NCBI GenBank assembly: GCA_947311845.1
Contig: CAMZMU010000059.1
Location: 35,532,063 to 35,596,062, forward strand
DNA length: 64,000 nt
Direction: 5' to 3'
From: Poa pratensis
Taxonomy: Eukaryota; Streptophyta; Magnoliopsida; Poales; Poaceae
Each line of letters begins with the position of its first letter. Within the stretch, counting starts at the first letter, position 1. Both the position numbers and the translations under genes were made by a program. Of the stretch, positions 44,408 to 55,385 are shown piece by piece. The notes under the pieces are model-generated. The model was not told the origin of the DNA and did no database searches. It saw only the letters and a program-made list of their open reading frames with translations.

Positions 44408-45656
44408 TTCAGAGCAAAATAAAAATGAAAATAAAAATATATATTTTATACTAAATTTTTATACTTATTTTCAACTATAGTCCCAATGATTATGTTTTCT
44501 ATTATTTAGATGGTATAGTTAACCCACAAGTATATTTCAGAATACTAGTTATATAGTGTTATTTGTTATACATTTTCCTATATAACTGCAAGGTTTGTTG
44601 TCCTAAATTTAAACTGTATGTTGTAATAAAAGTTCTCCTTGAGCTTATTTTTTCATGGTTGCATAAATTATATGGTGGCACAAAGTCAGACTACTCCCCT
44701 AGTTATTACACCCATGCTCGTTTCACGCAGTTTAGGTAGTATATATCATAGGGGAAAGTATGTGCGGTAGTATGAAATTTCTATAATTATATGAACCTAA
44801 TAATACAACCGTTCAAATATCTGGATAGTGATTCTAGGCTGCGGAGGTGGTATTGCAAGGGTCCCTTAAAGGAGCTCCCAAGTTTCCTCATGTTGTAGAT
44901 GATATATTTTACTTGTGAAGTAATAGGATATTTCTTATTATCACCTATTTACATTTTTCCCCCCATAAATTATAGGGATAATCTTGGAAGGCAAAGTAGT
45001 AGAGTTCTACATGAGAAAGCTCCAGAAGAAGAAAGACAGGGGTGTTGTGGCGATCAATATGTGTGTTTATTCGTTGAACTTTGTTAGTTCGTCAGTATTT
45101 TTTGAAACGAATTGACTTTAGCTTGTGATATGCCTTGAGACAATCGAGATTATTTGGAGATACGGATGTTTGTATGTCTCTGATACTTATTGCTGTCCCA
45201 GGGTGCTTATTGCACTCCGAGGGTTCTTAATTCTTATTGTCCATTAAATGTTTACTTTATCCCAACATTTCCATTTCCGTTGATGCCTGACAATGGAGAG
45301 ATCGACAATTTTCACTTTTCTGTATGTTAATTTCGAAACTGTGTTGTTCATATTCTGCTATAAAAATTAAATTTTGTATAAGCTATGTTGATTTGCGTTT
45401 TTGACAGTGAGCGTTATGAATCTTTGTACCCACTTTCGAAAATTTCGAAGTTCGAACTCACTTTCTCGTTGTCGTCTTCTCCGGGACACCGTTCAAGGCT
45501 TCACGTTCAACCTGACACGAAGAACGCTCGATGTGACTCTTGCGTCTGCCAGAAGTTATCAGAGCCGCATGGACCGAGTCCATGTGCGCCAAACCACAAA
45601 CCCCTGCTCCTCTTGCTGACACCGTACCACGCCTGCTCTGCACCACCGGAACCAGA
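44408..45656. other. AT-rich DNA and promoter of DUF1618 B
   Basis: No firm gene. 44960-45085 holds a short frame (LEGKVVEFYMRKLQKKKDRG) that I do not recognise. 45445-45650 is the proximal promoter and leader of gene B and resembles 59645-59870 before gene D (AGTTCGAACTCAC, TTGTCGTCTTCTCCG, CGAAGAACGCTCGA). Confidence 0.45.
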
Positions 45657-47517
45657 ATGTCCCTGCTGCTCCGGCGCCTCGCCGGCGAGGGCTCGGCGCT
45701 CCTCCGACGCTCCCTCTCCACCGCGCCCTCGCGCCCTCCCTGGGCCATGGTCTACAAAAAGCCGGCGCTGCACGCGTCACGGGTGCCCACGCCGGGCCGG
45801 CGCGCTTCCCTCGACCTCAACGAGGCCCCGTGCGTCTCCCAGCTCTCCGTCCCTGCCCACTTCGCCGGCACCGACCCCGACGCCGCCGGAAGCGTCCGCG
45901 CCGCGAGCAGCGACGGCCTCCTCCTCCTCGACTTCGCCGACACCCGCCACATCCCTCCGGCCGTCCGCAACCTCTGCCACAGCAGCCTGCTACACGAGAT
46001 GGCCGCGGCTGGCGCCGGCGCCGAACTGGATGTCGCGCGCTTCGTCTGCAACCCTCTCACCGGCCAGCTGTTCCGCCTCCCTGTCCCGAACATGGACGTC
46101 GCCAAGGGGAGCACCCCCTTCGGCCTGCTCACCCAATCCTCTGACGGCTCCCACGGCCCGCCTGATCGATTCGTGGTCGCTCAGCTCAGCTGCCGGGAAG
46201 GGGACAACCGCAGAGTCGTGCGTCGGTTTCTGTCCGACACAGGGGAGTGGGACGAGCCGGAGCTGTCCGTTCCGGCCACGACGCCGGCATGGCGTGCGAT
46301 GCAGATCGACATAAATCACGAGGTGCTGGCCTTCGGTGACCGGCTCTGGTGGGTCGACGTGACCTGGGGCGCCTGCTCCGTCGACCCGTTCAGCGACCGG
46401 CCGGAGCATCACCTCGTCGAGCTGCCCCGGGGCAGTGTGCTGCCTGAATTGGTTGATGTTGCAGGGCCTCTCATCCTGGGCAGGCACCGGCGCATGGGCG
46501 TCAGCGACGGGAAGATGCGCTATGTTGAAGTTTCCACCAAGAAAGAGCCCTTCTTGATCAGCTCGTTTTCGCTCGACGACGAGGGCTGCTGCTGGACTCT
46601 CGAGCACGAGATGACGATTAACATAACCTCGCCTGGATTTGTTGTGGAAGACAACATGCCGTGGATCGCTGCCATTCATCCACTCAATGCCAACTTCTTG
46701 TATCTCAAATATGGTCGCACTCTACTTGCCGTGGACATGGCTAAGGGGAAGGAGGTTGGGAGGTGTTCTTTCCCAGACAGCATCACACATCTAAGCATGC
46801 ACAATTCTAGTCTACTTGTGCCGTGTGTGCTCCCAACCTGGCTTGAATCAAACCATATCCCTGGTGCAGCAGGTATATATATGCTTCTCTAAATTCCCTG
46901 GACTTTCGATGCATTGGATACTGAAGCTCCGAAATTCGTTGCACTATATACCTGTTAGAGATTGCATAGTTTTAGTTTAGCTTATATTTCAAATCATGTG
47001 CTTGGAATCTTGTCACAGCATTGTTTGGTTGGTTAATACACACAAATTTATTTGTACTGAAGTTTCTGAAGGGAGTGATTTGGACACTGATATCTATCTC
47101 AAATATTCTGCACAGTTAATCATTGCACATAGGCTCATACATTTCAGAAAACGAAATAGGCCATTATTAGCAGTGATTGTTTCTGGAATACGGGAGGCTG
47201 AATTTTGTATTGCTAGATAACTGGTGTATTTTGTCGATTGCATTGAACATGGGAATGTATATTATGTAGAGTGAAAAAATGTTTTTCTTCCTTATTTAAT
47301 GTCAACATATAGGAGTATCTTGCAATTGTCATGTTAAATGCCTAAACAGTGTTTTCTAATGCAATGATTGGTATAAGCAAGAAACCTGTATAGATCTCTG
47401 TTTTGTGTTATTTATATTTAAGTTCTTGTATCTGTGGATATAATTGAAGGTACACTTTCGAGCAAGACGACCAATTGCACAAGCAAGACGTTGGCAGACA
47501 CGTTGGTTCGTGTGTAG
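45657..47517 (+). CDS. DUF1618 protein B (two exons)
   Basis: Exons 45657-46872 and 47450-47517 give 427 residues. The start at 45657 (MSLLLRRLAGEGSALL) aligns with the paralogs; an in-frame ATG at 45540 lies in the leader. The presequence-like N-terminus has RRSLSTAPSRPPW, with RSL|ST fitting an R-3 mitochondrial cleavage motif. Core blocks are RFVCNPLTGQLFRLP, FGDRLWWVDVTWGACSVDPF (about residues 223-242), LVELPRGSVLPE, HRRMGVSDGKMRYVEV, SFSLDDEG and CVLPTWLES. The donor is GCAG|GTATAT and the acceptor TTGAAG|GT, phase 1. The last exon encodes NCTSKTLADTLVRV and then stops, a few codons shorter than D. No lesion is seen. Function is unknown; mitochondrial location is inferred. Confidence 0.85.
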
Positions 47518-49062
47518 GCAAATACCAGAAGAATTGAAACACACCAGCTAACTTATCTTTGGTATTGTTTCTCAAATCATTCTTTCTTGTTTGGATACCC
47601 CATTTTTATTGGATATTTACTCATATTTGTTTATTTCTCATGAGAATGATTCTGCATTTCTCCTGCACTGCCCGTGCAATGCCTAATTGCAGAAGCAAAT
47701 AATTTGGTCAGGTTTCCAGGTCACTATGTTGAAGTGGTTGATATACTACAATACTATTGCTATCATTGATTCCAACTCGTTTTCTAGTATTTGTTCAGTT
47801 TCATTTTTTTGATATGGCTATGACAACACGATGGTGTTTTAGGTGCTTGATTGTATACTCAAATCAGGATTTTACCCTTTGCCCAAAAAAAACTCAAATT
47901 TTTGGTTTGTAGCAGATTACATCATAGAATGGTTCCTTCTTTTCAAGGGAATAAAGGATGCTGCTTGAATATGTTCCTTACACATTACCTCGTGCTTGAC
48001 TGCTTGGCACAGGAGCATTTACCTTGTGTGAAATATGAAAAAGGCTAAAGGATGCCAACCCTTTCACCACGATGAATTTATTTTCTTTCACTAGTCAGTT
48101 TCCTGAAATAGTTATCCCAAATCAAGACTGAACTGAAGTATGTTTAATGCTCTTTCTTACCAAGTGCCATGCTGCAAATTTACTTCCCACCATAATTGAA
48201 ATGTTAATAAGGTATCCAAGTATGTCGTTACCAAAAGCATCCGGGAGGCTGTTGATGTTTGTGTTTACTGCTTTTCCTCGCAGAGTTCTCAAATTTGGTT
48301 GGCAGCAAAGTTGAGTTCTTTATTTGGAATGGAGCAACGTGATGGTGGCACTTGAAGGACATGAACCCTCATTCTGGGCGAATTCCGGGACAACTTTGGA
48401 CTTGCTTATTTGCTGATGCATTTCAGCATTTCTCTTTGAAACATATGGATGTTCTTATATATTTTAGGTTTACATTTCATCAGTAACTGGATGGCACAGT
48501 CGCTATGAAATGCAATGTACCAGAATTTGTGCTCATCATATGTTTAAAAGTTTAATGCACTTGTGTGTTAATCTAAGTTCAGTTTTTTCATCATGAAAAT
48601 TTGGATATGTTTGATTCGATTAAACTGACGTGTACTGTATTTCTAAGCTGATGGATGCACTCTTTTAATCTTAGTAAACGACTCTGCATGACTAAAATAC
48701 GAACCGATCATTTCCCTAAAAGTTAGTTTGATATTGATATGGGTTGTACCGTTGTAGAACACACCAGTTTATGACCTCCATTTATCTTTTTTTTACTTAA
48801 TTCTCGAATGTGCATGACTAAAATACAAACCGATCCTTTCCCTAAAAGTTAGTTTGATATCAATATGGGTTGTACCGTTGTAGAACACACCAGTTTACTT
48901 AATTCCCTAAAAGTTAATTCTCGAATCTGACTTTTTTCTTAAGGAAGATTGAATGCCCCTGGCATCTGCATGGAGAACCCTCTCGAGTCTGATAAGCACA
49001 ATTCATTAAAGTACTTTTGTAAACAAACATAGCATGCGTTTTAGGATGAAAGTATTTTGTTG
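47518..49062. other. 3' flank of DUF1618 B, possibly with a spliced 3' UTR
   Basis: No coding gene. The stretch near 47610-47690 resembles 61440-61520 after gene D. The stretch near 48280-48430, after a CGCAG acceptor-like site, resembles 62240-62350, so the duplication that made B and D includes downstream DNA that may be a 3' UTR exon. Confidence 0.4.
48686..48897. repeat. Direct repeat of an 86-bp segment
   Basis: GCATGACTAAAATACGAACC through GAACACACCAGTTTA occurs at 48686-48771 and again at 48812-48897, period 126, with a few substitutions. Confidence 0.85.
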
Positions 49063-49064
49063 TA

Positions 49065-50784
49065 CTTCCTCTGTTCCAAATGTTCTAAGTCAAACTTCTG
49101 TAGATTGACTTTGTTCATAAAAATGTGCTATTATCTACAAAAAAAATTTGACGATAAATAGCAGGAGCTCTGCCTATGCATTATTAGGAGAATAGAATTG
49201 GTCCAGTTAATTAGGGAAACCGGACCCAAAAACCATACAATGCGCGGTTAAGGAACCGCTCACTCCAACTCAAGGAACATCGTCTGAGCCTGAAACAAGG
49301 GAACCTAGACCCAAACTAACAGGCCACACCTCATATCCAACTAGTAGAAACTCCCCCAACACACACAAACTCTCACGACTAGAGATGCAACGATGTGCAC
49401 CCTCCAAATAGTAGAGATCAAGCATTGCTCACAACTAGATCTCGAAAAGCTTCCATCACCTGCGGTGTGCGCTGCTTCTTGTACATCTGCAAATAACATT
49501 GCATCTTCTCCTTAATGACTTCATCGGTGACTTTCTCTTTGCTATTGAGTTTTGGGATTTCCCCAAAAGACTCCGCTCGCCTAAACTCGGCGAGCTTGGC
49601 TGCTGTAATGCCACAATCTTTGTTTTTCTTGTCCAACCGGATGCTTCGTCGCTCGGCCAAAGGGGGAGCCTCCACCCGAAGCTGCTTGTCTTTGGGCATG
49701 TCGGCGATCTCACGGTAGAGCTCCTCCATCGAAAAAGACAAGTTCTTCTCCTGTGGCTCAATCGCGTCAAACTGAGCCATCACCTTCGCAATCTTCTCCT
49801 CCGGACTAGGGGCATCAAAACCCCTCAACGCCTCCAATGCCAAAGGCCTCTCCACTCGAAGATCCTGCATCGGGGGCCCCTGCATTACCGGGAGACATGC
49901 TCCGAGGTAGCAATAGGTGTGGAGCTGGATTCCAGGGCAAGCGCCGACGCTGAAGAGCTCACCCCCCTAGGAGAGTAGCAACCAAAGCGCACGGCCTCGT
50001 CGTCAACGCAATCAGCATTGCCCCTGGTACTCAGAGGTGGTGTTGGCTCCACCTGCACCACAGCCGGCGGCAAGGAGAGCCTCTCCAAGGCTCCCTCTGC
50101 CCGCTCCAACAGACTCCGAAGACGCGTCAACAGGCCCTGCACAGACTCCTCCATCTTGCTCTGGGACGTAGTCATCTCTTGAAGTTGAGGCTCGATCAAC
50201 CCACGCAGCTCGTCCCGCAAACTTGTTGCATCAAGAGCAGCGACCAGACTAGCCGACCCAGGGTTGGTCATCGGCTGCATACAAGTTGGGGGAGCAGCAA
50301 CCGAAGCCCATGACCGTCCCGGAGAATGGCGCAGACCGGCGGAAGGCGACCTGGGGCAGAGTGTGGCTTGGCTGGGCTTCTGGTACTGCTAGCAATCTCG
50401 CTCCCGGTGGCCGGAGCGATCATAGGCGAGGCACCGTATCTTGCCGTGGCAATCTGCCACCTGATGATCGGGCGACAAGCAGCGGAAGCACCGGCCCCGC
50501 ACCTTCCGCCTGAAGGCCATGGCACGATCTTCACCTCCCCGAGGAGAGGAGCGGGGCGGCAGCTTCGGAGATGAACGCCGCTTGTTGCAGACCAATTGCC
50601 AACCCACCCCAGCGCCATCCACCTCTGGTCAAATTAAAGTATATAAAGTATGGAAATAGTTTTTAGATGAATGTAATGGAAATCGGGGTTTTATATGTTT
50701 ATATTTTTTCTACAAATTGGTCAAACTTATAGTTGTTTGACTTAGGACAATAGTAGAATTTCAATCAATTTGGAGCAAAGGTAG
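49065..50784. mobile_element. Stowaway-like MITE split by a LINE-like insertion
   Basis: The left arm starts CTTCCTCTGTTCCAAATG and the right arm, on the other strand, CTACCTTTGCTCCAAATTG. TA flanks both (49063-49064 and 50785-50786). Inner parts share AAGTCAAAC. About 1.47 kb between roughly 49163 and 50630 is foreign and holds a LINE ORF1-type relic. Confidence 0.62.
49418..50622 (-). pseudogene. LINE ORF1-like (gag-like) relic with zinc knuckles
   Basis: Minus strand. From 50622 the frame has CFRCLSPDHQVADCHGKIRC, a CCHC knuckle followed by a degenerate second one (CLAYDRSGHRERDC), typical of plant L1 ORF1. Further down, SMEELYREIADMPKDKQLRV and RRSIRLDKKNKDCGITAAKL end with a stop at about 49418. 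Frames are broken at least twice. GGAGCTCTGCCTATGCATTA near 49163-49182 is, on the minus strand, like a plant L1 3' end. No reverse transcriptase lies between, so the copy lacks ORF2 or belongs to an ORF1-only family. Confidence 0.6.
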
Positions 50785-51299
50785 TATCATTTTTGAGTGA
50801 GCCGCTTAGATGGTTGTAGAAACCCATATCTATGAATCTATGATAGGTTTAAGAATGTGAAATTTTAAGCCGCTCCAATTGATTACTGTTGCGTAAAAGG
50901 AGAATCTAATTCTAGCCATTGACGAATAAATGAAAATTCATTTTTGTGAATTAGTAACTGCAACAAGATTGGTGTGGGATATTTTCAACGGATTGAATGT
51001 TTTATCTTTTAAATATAATGACTTCCAGATTTTTTTTTAAAATAATAATTTTTTAAACCGAAATTCGGAATCTAGCGCGTGTTTTCTAGAAATTTGGAAA
51101 ATAGCGCGGCGTCGGCAACGGCCGGACCGAAACCAAGGTTTCGGCACGGGCCAAACCGAAACCATCCGGTTTCGGCACGGGCCAAACCGAAAGCCCGGTG
51201 ATCTGCATGCGCAGCTGCATGCACCTGCCTTTCGCGTAACGGCGGGGCCGACAGGCGTGTTTCGGCCCTGGCCGTGCCGAAAGTTGCATTTTACTTTTT

Positions 51300-51593
51300 T
51301 TTTCCCGACTGTTGGCCCATATATTCATATTTCCCGCCACCGCTAATGTTGCCATTATTTTCCCGCTCATATTTCCCGGCACTGCGCATATTTTGGTTTT
51401 CTCGAGTAAATTTGTTTCGCGGTCAATTGTTCCCGCTTTTTTTCTCCCGCCATTTTGTTCCCACCATTTTCCTCCCGCCATTTTTCTGCCGTGCCTAATT
51501 TTCCCGCCAAACTTGCTCCCGCCTTTTATTTTCCCGCCAGCCTTGCTCCCGCCTATTTCTCCCGCCAATTGGTCTGTGCTCGTCCTATAAAAA
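51300..51593 (+). promoter_or_regulatory. E2F-like site array and TATA box in the MULE
   Basis: TTTCCCGCC occurs exactly at 51330-51338, 51500-51508 and 51530-51538, and TTTCCCGCT at 51359-51367. Near matches (CTCCCGCC, TTCCCGC, TTTCCCGGC) occur at about 51301, 51372, 51430, 51444, 51472, 51516, 51546 and 51558. All are on the plus strand. TATAAAAA follows at 51586-51593, then the ATG at 51642. TTTCCCGCC is the plant E2F/DP binding consensus, so S-phase expression is plausible but untested. Confidence 0.65.
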
Positions 51594-51641
51594 CCCCGGG
51601 AGGAGATGTCGAGTTGGTAAGCATAGTCCACTCACTCGAAC

Positions 51642-52256
51642 ATGTCGAGATACAATTCAAATGGTAGTTTCCCGGCAGGAATGTCGGCACTCCTTTTGAA
51701 GTTTACGGTCGAGTTCAAGGTAGACAATAAGGAGATCCCATTCGAAGATATTGTTAGTCATCCACCTCATCTCCGTGAGGTATCAACGAAGCTAGCTAGG
51801 CATGGGTGGCCATGCAGGAATTACAAGGAAATAGAAAAAGAACTCGTGAGGCTGCATGCTAGGTGGCAGAAGAAGAAGCTAACATATCCCACTGAAGCAT
51901 ATATGTTGGATGCTTTTCGTACACCGATGTTATGGGTCGAGGAGAGCGAGGACGTAGATGATATCTTCATGCCCACTGAAGCGAGCAAGAGAGATGCAGC
52001 AGCGGCGACGACGTCGAAGGGCAAGGGTGCAGCGTCGTCGAAACGCAAGGCTGAAGCATCGTCGAAGGGTAAGGGTGCGGCGTCGTCGAAGGGCAAGGGT
52101 GCAGCATCGTCGAAGGGGAAGAGTGAAGAGAAAGAAGATGGGCGTCGAGCGAGAGAAAGAAGATGCCGCCGAAGGTCTGCCTCGTTTCGGCACGGGCCGT
52201 GCCGAAAGGCGCGGTTTTGGCGCAGGCGACGCCGAAAGCTCAAGTTTCGGTACTAG
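51642..52256 (+). CDS. Uncharacterised protein encoded in the MULE
   Basis: 204 codons, starting MSRYNSNGSFPAGMSALLLK 49 bp after the TATA box. Residues 20-110 look globular (FTVEFKVDNKEIPFEDIVSH, HLREVSTKLARHGWPCRNYK, ELVRLHARWQKKKLTYPTEA). An acidic patch, ESEDVDDIF, is followed by a lysine-rich repeat of SSKGKGAA units (about residues 125-165). The frame then runs into the subterminal palindromes, giving an Arg-rich tail that may be fortuitous. I recognise no domain. It could be a captured host fragment or an accessory transposon protein; the repeat suggests nucleic-acid binding or nuclear entry, which is only inference. Confidence 0.45.
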   Translation: MSRYNSNGSFPAGMSALLLKFTVEFKVDNKEIPFEDIVSHPPHLREVSTKLARHGWPCRNYKEIEKELVRLHARWQKKKLTYPTEAYMLDAFRTPMLWVEESEDVDDIFMPTEASKRDAAAATTSKGKGAASSKRKAEASSKGKGAASSKGKGAASSKGKSEEKEDGRRARERRCRRRSASFRHGPCRKARFWRRRRRKLKFRY

Positions 52257-52459
52257 CCAAGCCAAAAGATGTGGGCCACGCCTGCCGTTGCGCAGGCCGA
52301 CATGCAGGTGGCTTGTTTCGGTGCTGGCCGTGCCGAAACCAGTTGTTTCGGCACGGGCCGTGCCGACGCCGCGCTAGTTTCCGAATTCTTCCACAACGCG
52401 TGCTAGATTCCGAATAAACTTAAACAAAAATATTATTTTAATTTTTTTTCATGACTTCC

Positions 52460-53761
52460 GTATATTCTCCGCATGACTATTCTTACTGAACTGCATTGAA
52501 CGCACCTTAGTTTGTATGTTAAAATATGTTGAACATCTTTCACTTCTTACAACGTGACGGGGTCTGTAGATATTTTTGTATTTGCTATCACAAATATTCC
52601 CAATTAATAATTTAAGAAAATTATTATATTTCTTACAATTTTTGTACCTAAAATATTGGCATAATTGCTTGAGTAATCACTCTGTGTTGATGGACTGGAA
52701 AAGCTTCTACTGGCAAGCGTTCATAATCAATATATTTTAGTTCTTTGAACATCCATATATTCTCTCTTGAGTATGTATTTGAGACACTACAAGTTTTTTT
52801 ATAAGTATAATTAATATCTACTAGCATGTACATGTCAATAAGCATAACAATATTTAATCGTAAGATAAATAACACCAAGTAAATTTTGAGGACTTGCCTT
52901 ATATAATTTCTTGATTTACTAACTTGATGGTTTATTTGCTTGTTTGTAGAAGGTGTGAAGTCTTACCTCATATGGAACAATGCAAAGTGGTTAGAGAGGT
53001 GTTTCCAAAATTTAACTAGATTGTACCTAAGCATCAACGCTTATTACTATAATTAAGGTGTCTAGTTAAGCATATGTCTTGTAAATATAAGCATACGCAC
53101 TTAAATAAAAACGTGTTTTTCTTCAAAAGCCCTGTATTGGTGATTTCCTAAGAGTTAATTAAATAGTAATATTTTTTGTAAACAACTCTTCAAAAGCCTT
53201 GTATTGGTGATGGCCTAAGAATTAATTAAATAGTTATATTAGTCGTGCACATCTAGTTAGCGGGTGATTGTGCCCATTTACCAAATTCCGACGGGCCAAT
53301 TTATGATTTCTATTAGAATCAGAAGGGAAGAAGAAAGAGGAAGGGAGGAGAGTATTGCCCCTGTCGGTGAGGAGGATGGAGGACAAAAGTGCCGCCACAC
53401 CGCCACCACCACCTCCACCTCCACCTCCACCGGTGAGCCTCCGACCTCCCCACCCATGGGCGGCGCCTTGCCATGTCGACAATGATTTTGGCGCCTTGCC
53501 ATGTCGGAGGCTCACCCATGGGCGGCGCCTTGCCAAGTGACACTTCTTATGCGATTAAGGATGATTTTTCAGTAAAATATTTACAAAACGGTAGTTCCAT
53601 CAACCTATCTCATGGTGAATTTGTAATGGTCTTGCAATTTGCTCTTCTTGATTTCGAATGCAATGCCCATTGTTCGTTTTCCAGCTGAGCGAAATCGAAC
53701 AGACAGCTGGGTCAAAGGGAAGAAAAGAAGGGCACATCACGTTTGGCCCTGCCACTGCTGT
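52460..53761. other. AT-rich intergenic DNA with short repeats; no gene seen
   Basis: A 50-bp direct repeat (CTTCAAAAGCC... and TTAATTAAATAGT) occurs at 53121 and 53188, period 67. A GC-rich island near 53395-53540 holds CCACCTCCACC repeats and GGCGGCGCCTTGCCA twice. No coding frame is supported. Confidence 0.4.
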
Positions 53762-55303
53762 CAGACAAACCTGGCCACCTGGGCCCGTGCCAGCGGGCTG
53801 GCCCGTGAGCACGCGTGCCCGGCCCGTCATGGGCCTGGCACGGCACGTGCCTTAGCGGGCCGTGCTCAGCCCGTGGCCCGCCTGGGGCCGTGCTGGGGCC
53901 TGGCGGGAGAGCCCGCGTGCCGGCACGGGCACGACCCGTTTACCGGCCAGGCACGCGGAGGCCCGCGGAGGCACGCGCAGGCACGAATCGGCCCGTTAAG
54001 GCACGCCAGGCCCGCTAAGGCACGCATCGCCCGTGCGGCAGATTAGAGCCCAACGGGCAGAATTCCTACCGTTGGGAGGCGCGGGGGTGGACAGATTAGA
54101 GCCCAACGGTCATATTTCGGCCCGTTGGAGGGTTTTTAAGCGAAATTAGCCCATTTTAAGCAGAATTTCGAGAATATAGCCGTTGGAGGGCTATTTTAGG
54201 CCAAAAAATGTCAAATTTTTGCTATAAAAAGGGCTGCCCACCCCTCTCATTTCTCACACTCAAACATGGCTGATCACAATATGAATACCACCTTCAACCT
54301 CGGTGATCTCGACCCCGATTTTGTCGTTGATAACGATCCCTATGCTCATTCTCCTCTCTTTGACCCCAATCCCTATGGCGATCCTTCCCTATCTCAATCA
54401 CAACCTTCTCAAGCTTCTCATCCCACCACCTCCACCTCTTCCACCGCAAAAAGGCCACGCAAAAGAACCTCCAAGGTGTGGGATCACTTTGAAGAACAAG
54501 CAGTGGTGCCGCCGGGGGGAGGTGCCCCGGAGACCAAGGCCAAGTGCAAATGGCATGGATGCACAAGTGTGCTGTCCATGCAAAGCAAAGGAGGAACCGA
54601 TAGTTGTAGCATTTGTAATTTTTTGCATCTTTTTGTAATCTGTTTTCCTTTTTGTAATTTAGATTAGAGCAAGCTGTACTCTTTTTCCTTCCCAGGGATG
54701 GAAGGTTTTAATGAGGCAGCAAATAATAAAGCTCACTTTTATCTCAAATGACACTTTGCCTCATTTCTACACTGTTTTCTTTATCGAATGAATATTTTCT
54801 GTTTTCTACAATGTTTTCTTTTCATCCTATTCTTTCAAATTTTTGGGGCAAAAATAAAGCCACAACACAAATAAATGAGAACGGAATCTAGTCTGCATGC
54901 TGCATGCATTATTGCATTGGAGTGGAGTGACTTGGATTGGACATTGCAGTGCAGTGTACTGGAGTGGCCGACTGGCCGGTGGCCGCATGCATTATTGCCC
55001 TGAGGGCATGGCTTATCACTGCCAAAGTTTGAAGTTTGATCACTGCACTGAGTGCATGCATACAGAGCAGTAGTCAAATCTTGCCGGTGGCCGCATGCAT
55101 TATTGCCCTGAGTGCATGACATTGCTCTCAATTTTTCCTTCTCATTTCCTGCTATATTGCCTGGGCCTAATGGGCAGGCTTGTGTGCCGGCACGGCACGA
55201 CCCGTCTAGTAAACGTGCCCTGGTAGGCCGTGTGACGTGCCAGGCCTGCCAAGACATAAATGGGCCCGTGCCGTGCCGGGCCGGCCCGTTGGCCAGGTCA
55301 CTG
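53762..55303 (+). mobile_element. Non-autonomous hAT-type element
   Basis: Both flanks are packed with GGCCCGTGCC/GGCACGGGCC units (53780-54010 and 55185-55290). The tips are roughly inverted: CAGACAAACCTGGCCACC on the left and, on the other strand, CAGTGACCTGGCCAAC on the right. Inside is a BED-finger fragment typical of hAT transposases and a 3' trailer, but no catalytic domain. I could not find a clean 8-bp duplication, so the ends are approximate. The right end lies about 80 bp before the ATG of DUF1618 C. Confidence 0.62.
54266..54667 (+). pseudogene. hAT transposase N-terminus with BED zinc finger, truncated
   Basis: 133 codons from ATG 54266. After a low-complexity Pro/Ser/Thr stretch, RPRKRTSKVWDHFEE and AKCKWHGCTSVLSMQSKGGT match the start of the BED finger of plant hAT transposases (W, F, then the Cys of the finger). 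The HxxxH half is replaced by unrelated hydrophobic residues, so finger and transposase are cut off by an internal deletion. The upstream TATA-like CTATAAAAAG at 54220-54229 sits 37 bp before the ATG. Confidence 0.7.
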
Positions 55304-55385
55304 TCATATAGCCTCCGTGAACCCACCCAAACCCCCCACCGCAGCCCGCTTTTCCGCTCAGATTCTACCACACCAAATCGCCAAA

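Larger units (their letters stand above)
51027..52450 (+). mobile_element. Mutator-like (MULE) non-autonomous element
   Basis: A 9-bp duplication, ATGACTTCC, lies at 51018-51026 and 52451-52459. The ends are inverted over about 80 bp: the AT-rich tip with TTAAAATAATA, then ATTCGGAATCTAGC and AGCGCGGCGTCGGCA on both strands. Subterminal copies of TTTCGGCACGGGC, several as palindromes (for example 52185-52207), fill 51105-51290 and 52180-52375. Inside are a promoter-like region and one open frame (51642-52256) but no Mutator transposase. Long inverted repeats with a 9-bp duplication are the signature of Mutator-like elements. Confidence 0.8.

Noticed and set aside
45385..46314. 309-codon Ser/Pro/Arg-rich frame overlapping DUF1618 B
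   Set aside because: An alternate frame of the same exon with extreme composition and no domain; the DUF1618 frame is clearly the coding one.
52019..52256. Arg-rich tail of the MULE ORF as a functional domain
   Set aside because: From about 52140 the frame runs through element palindromes and the terminal region, so the residues are probably a by-product of repeat DNA.
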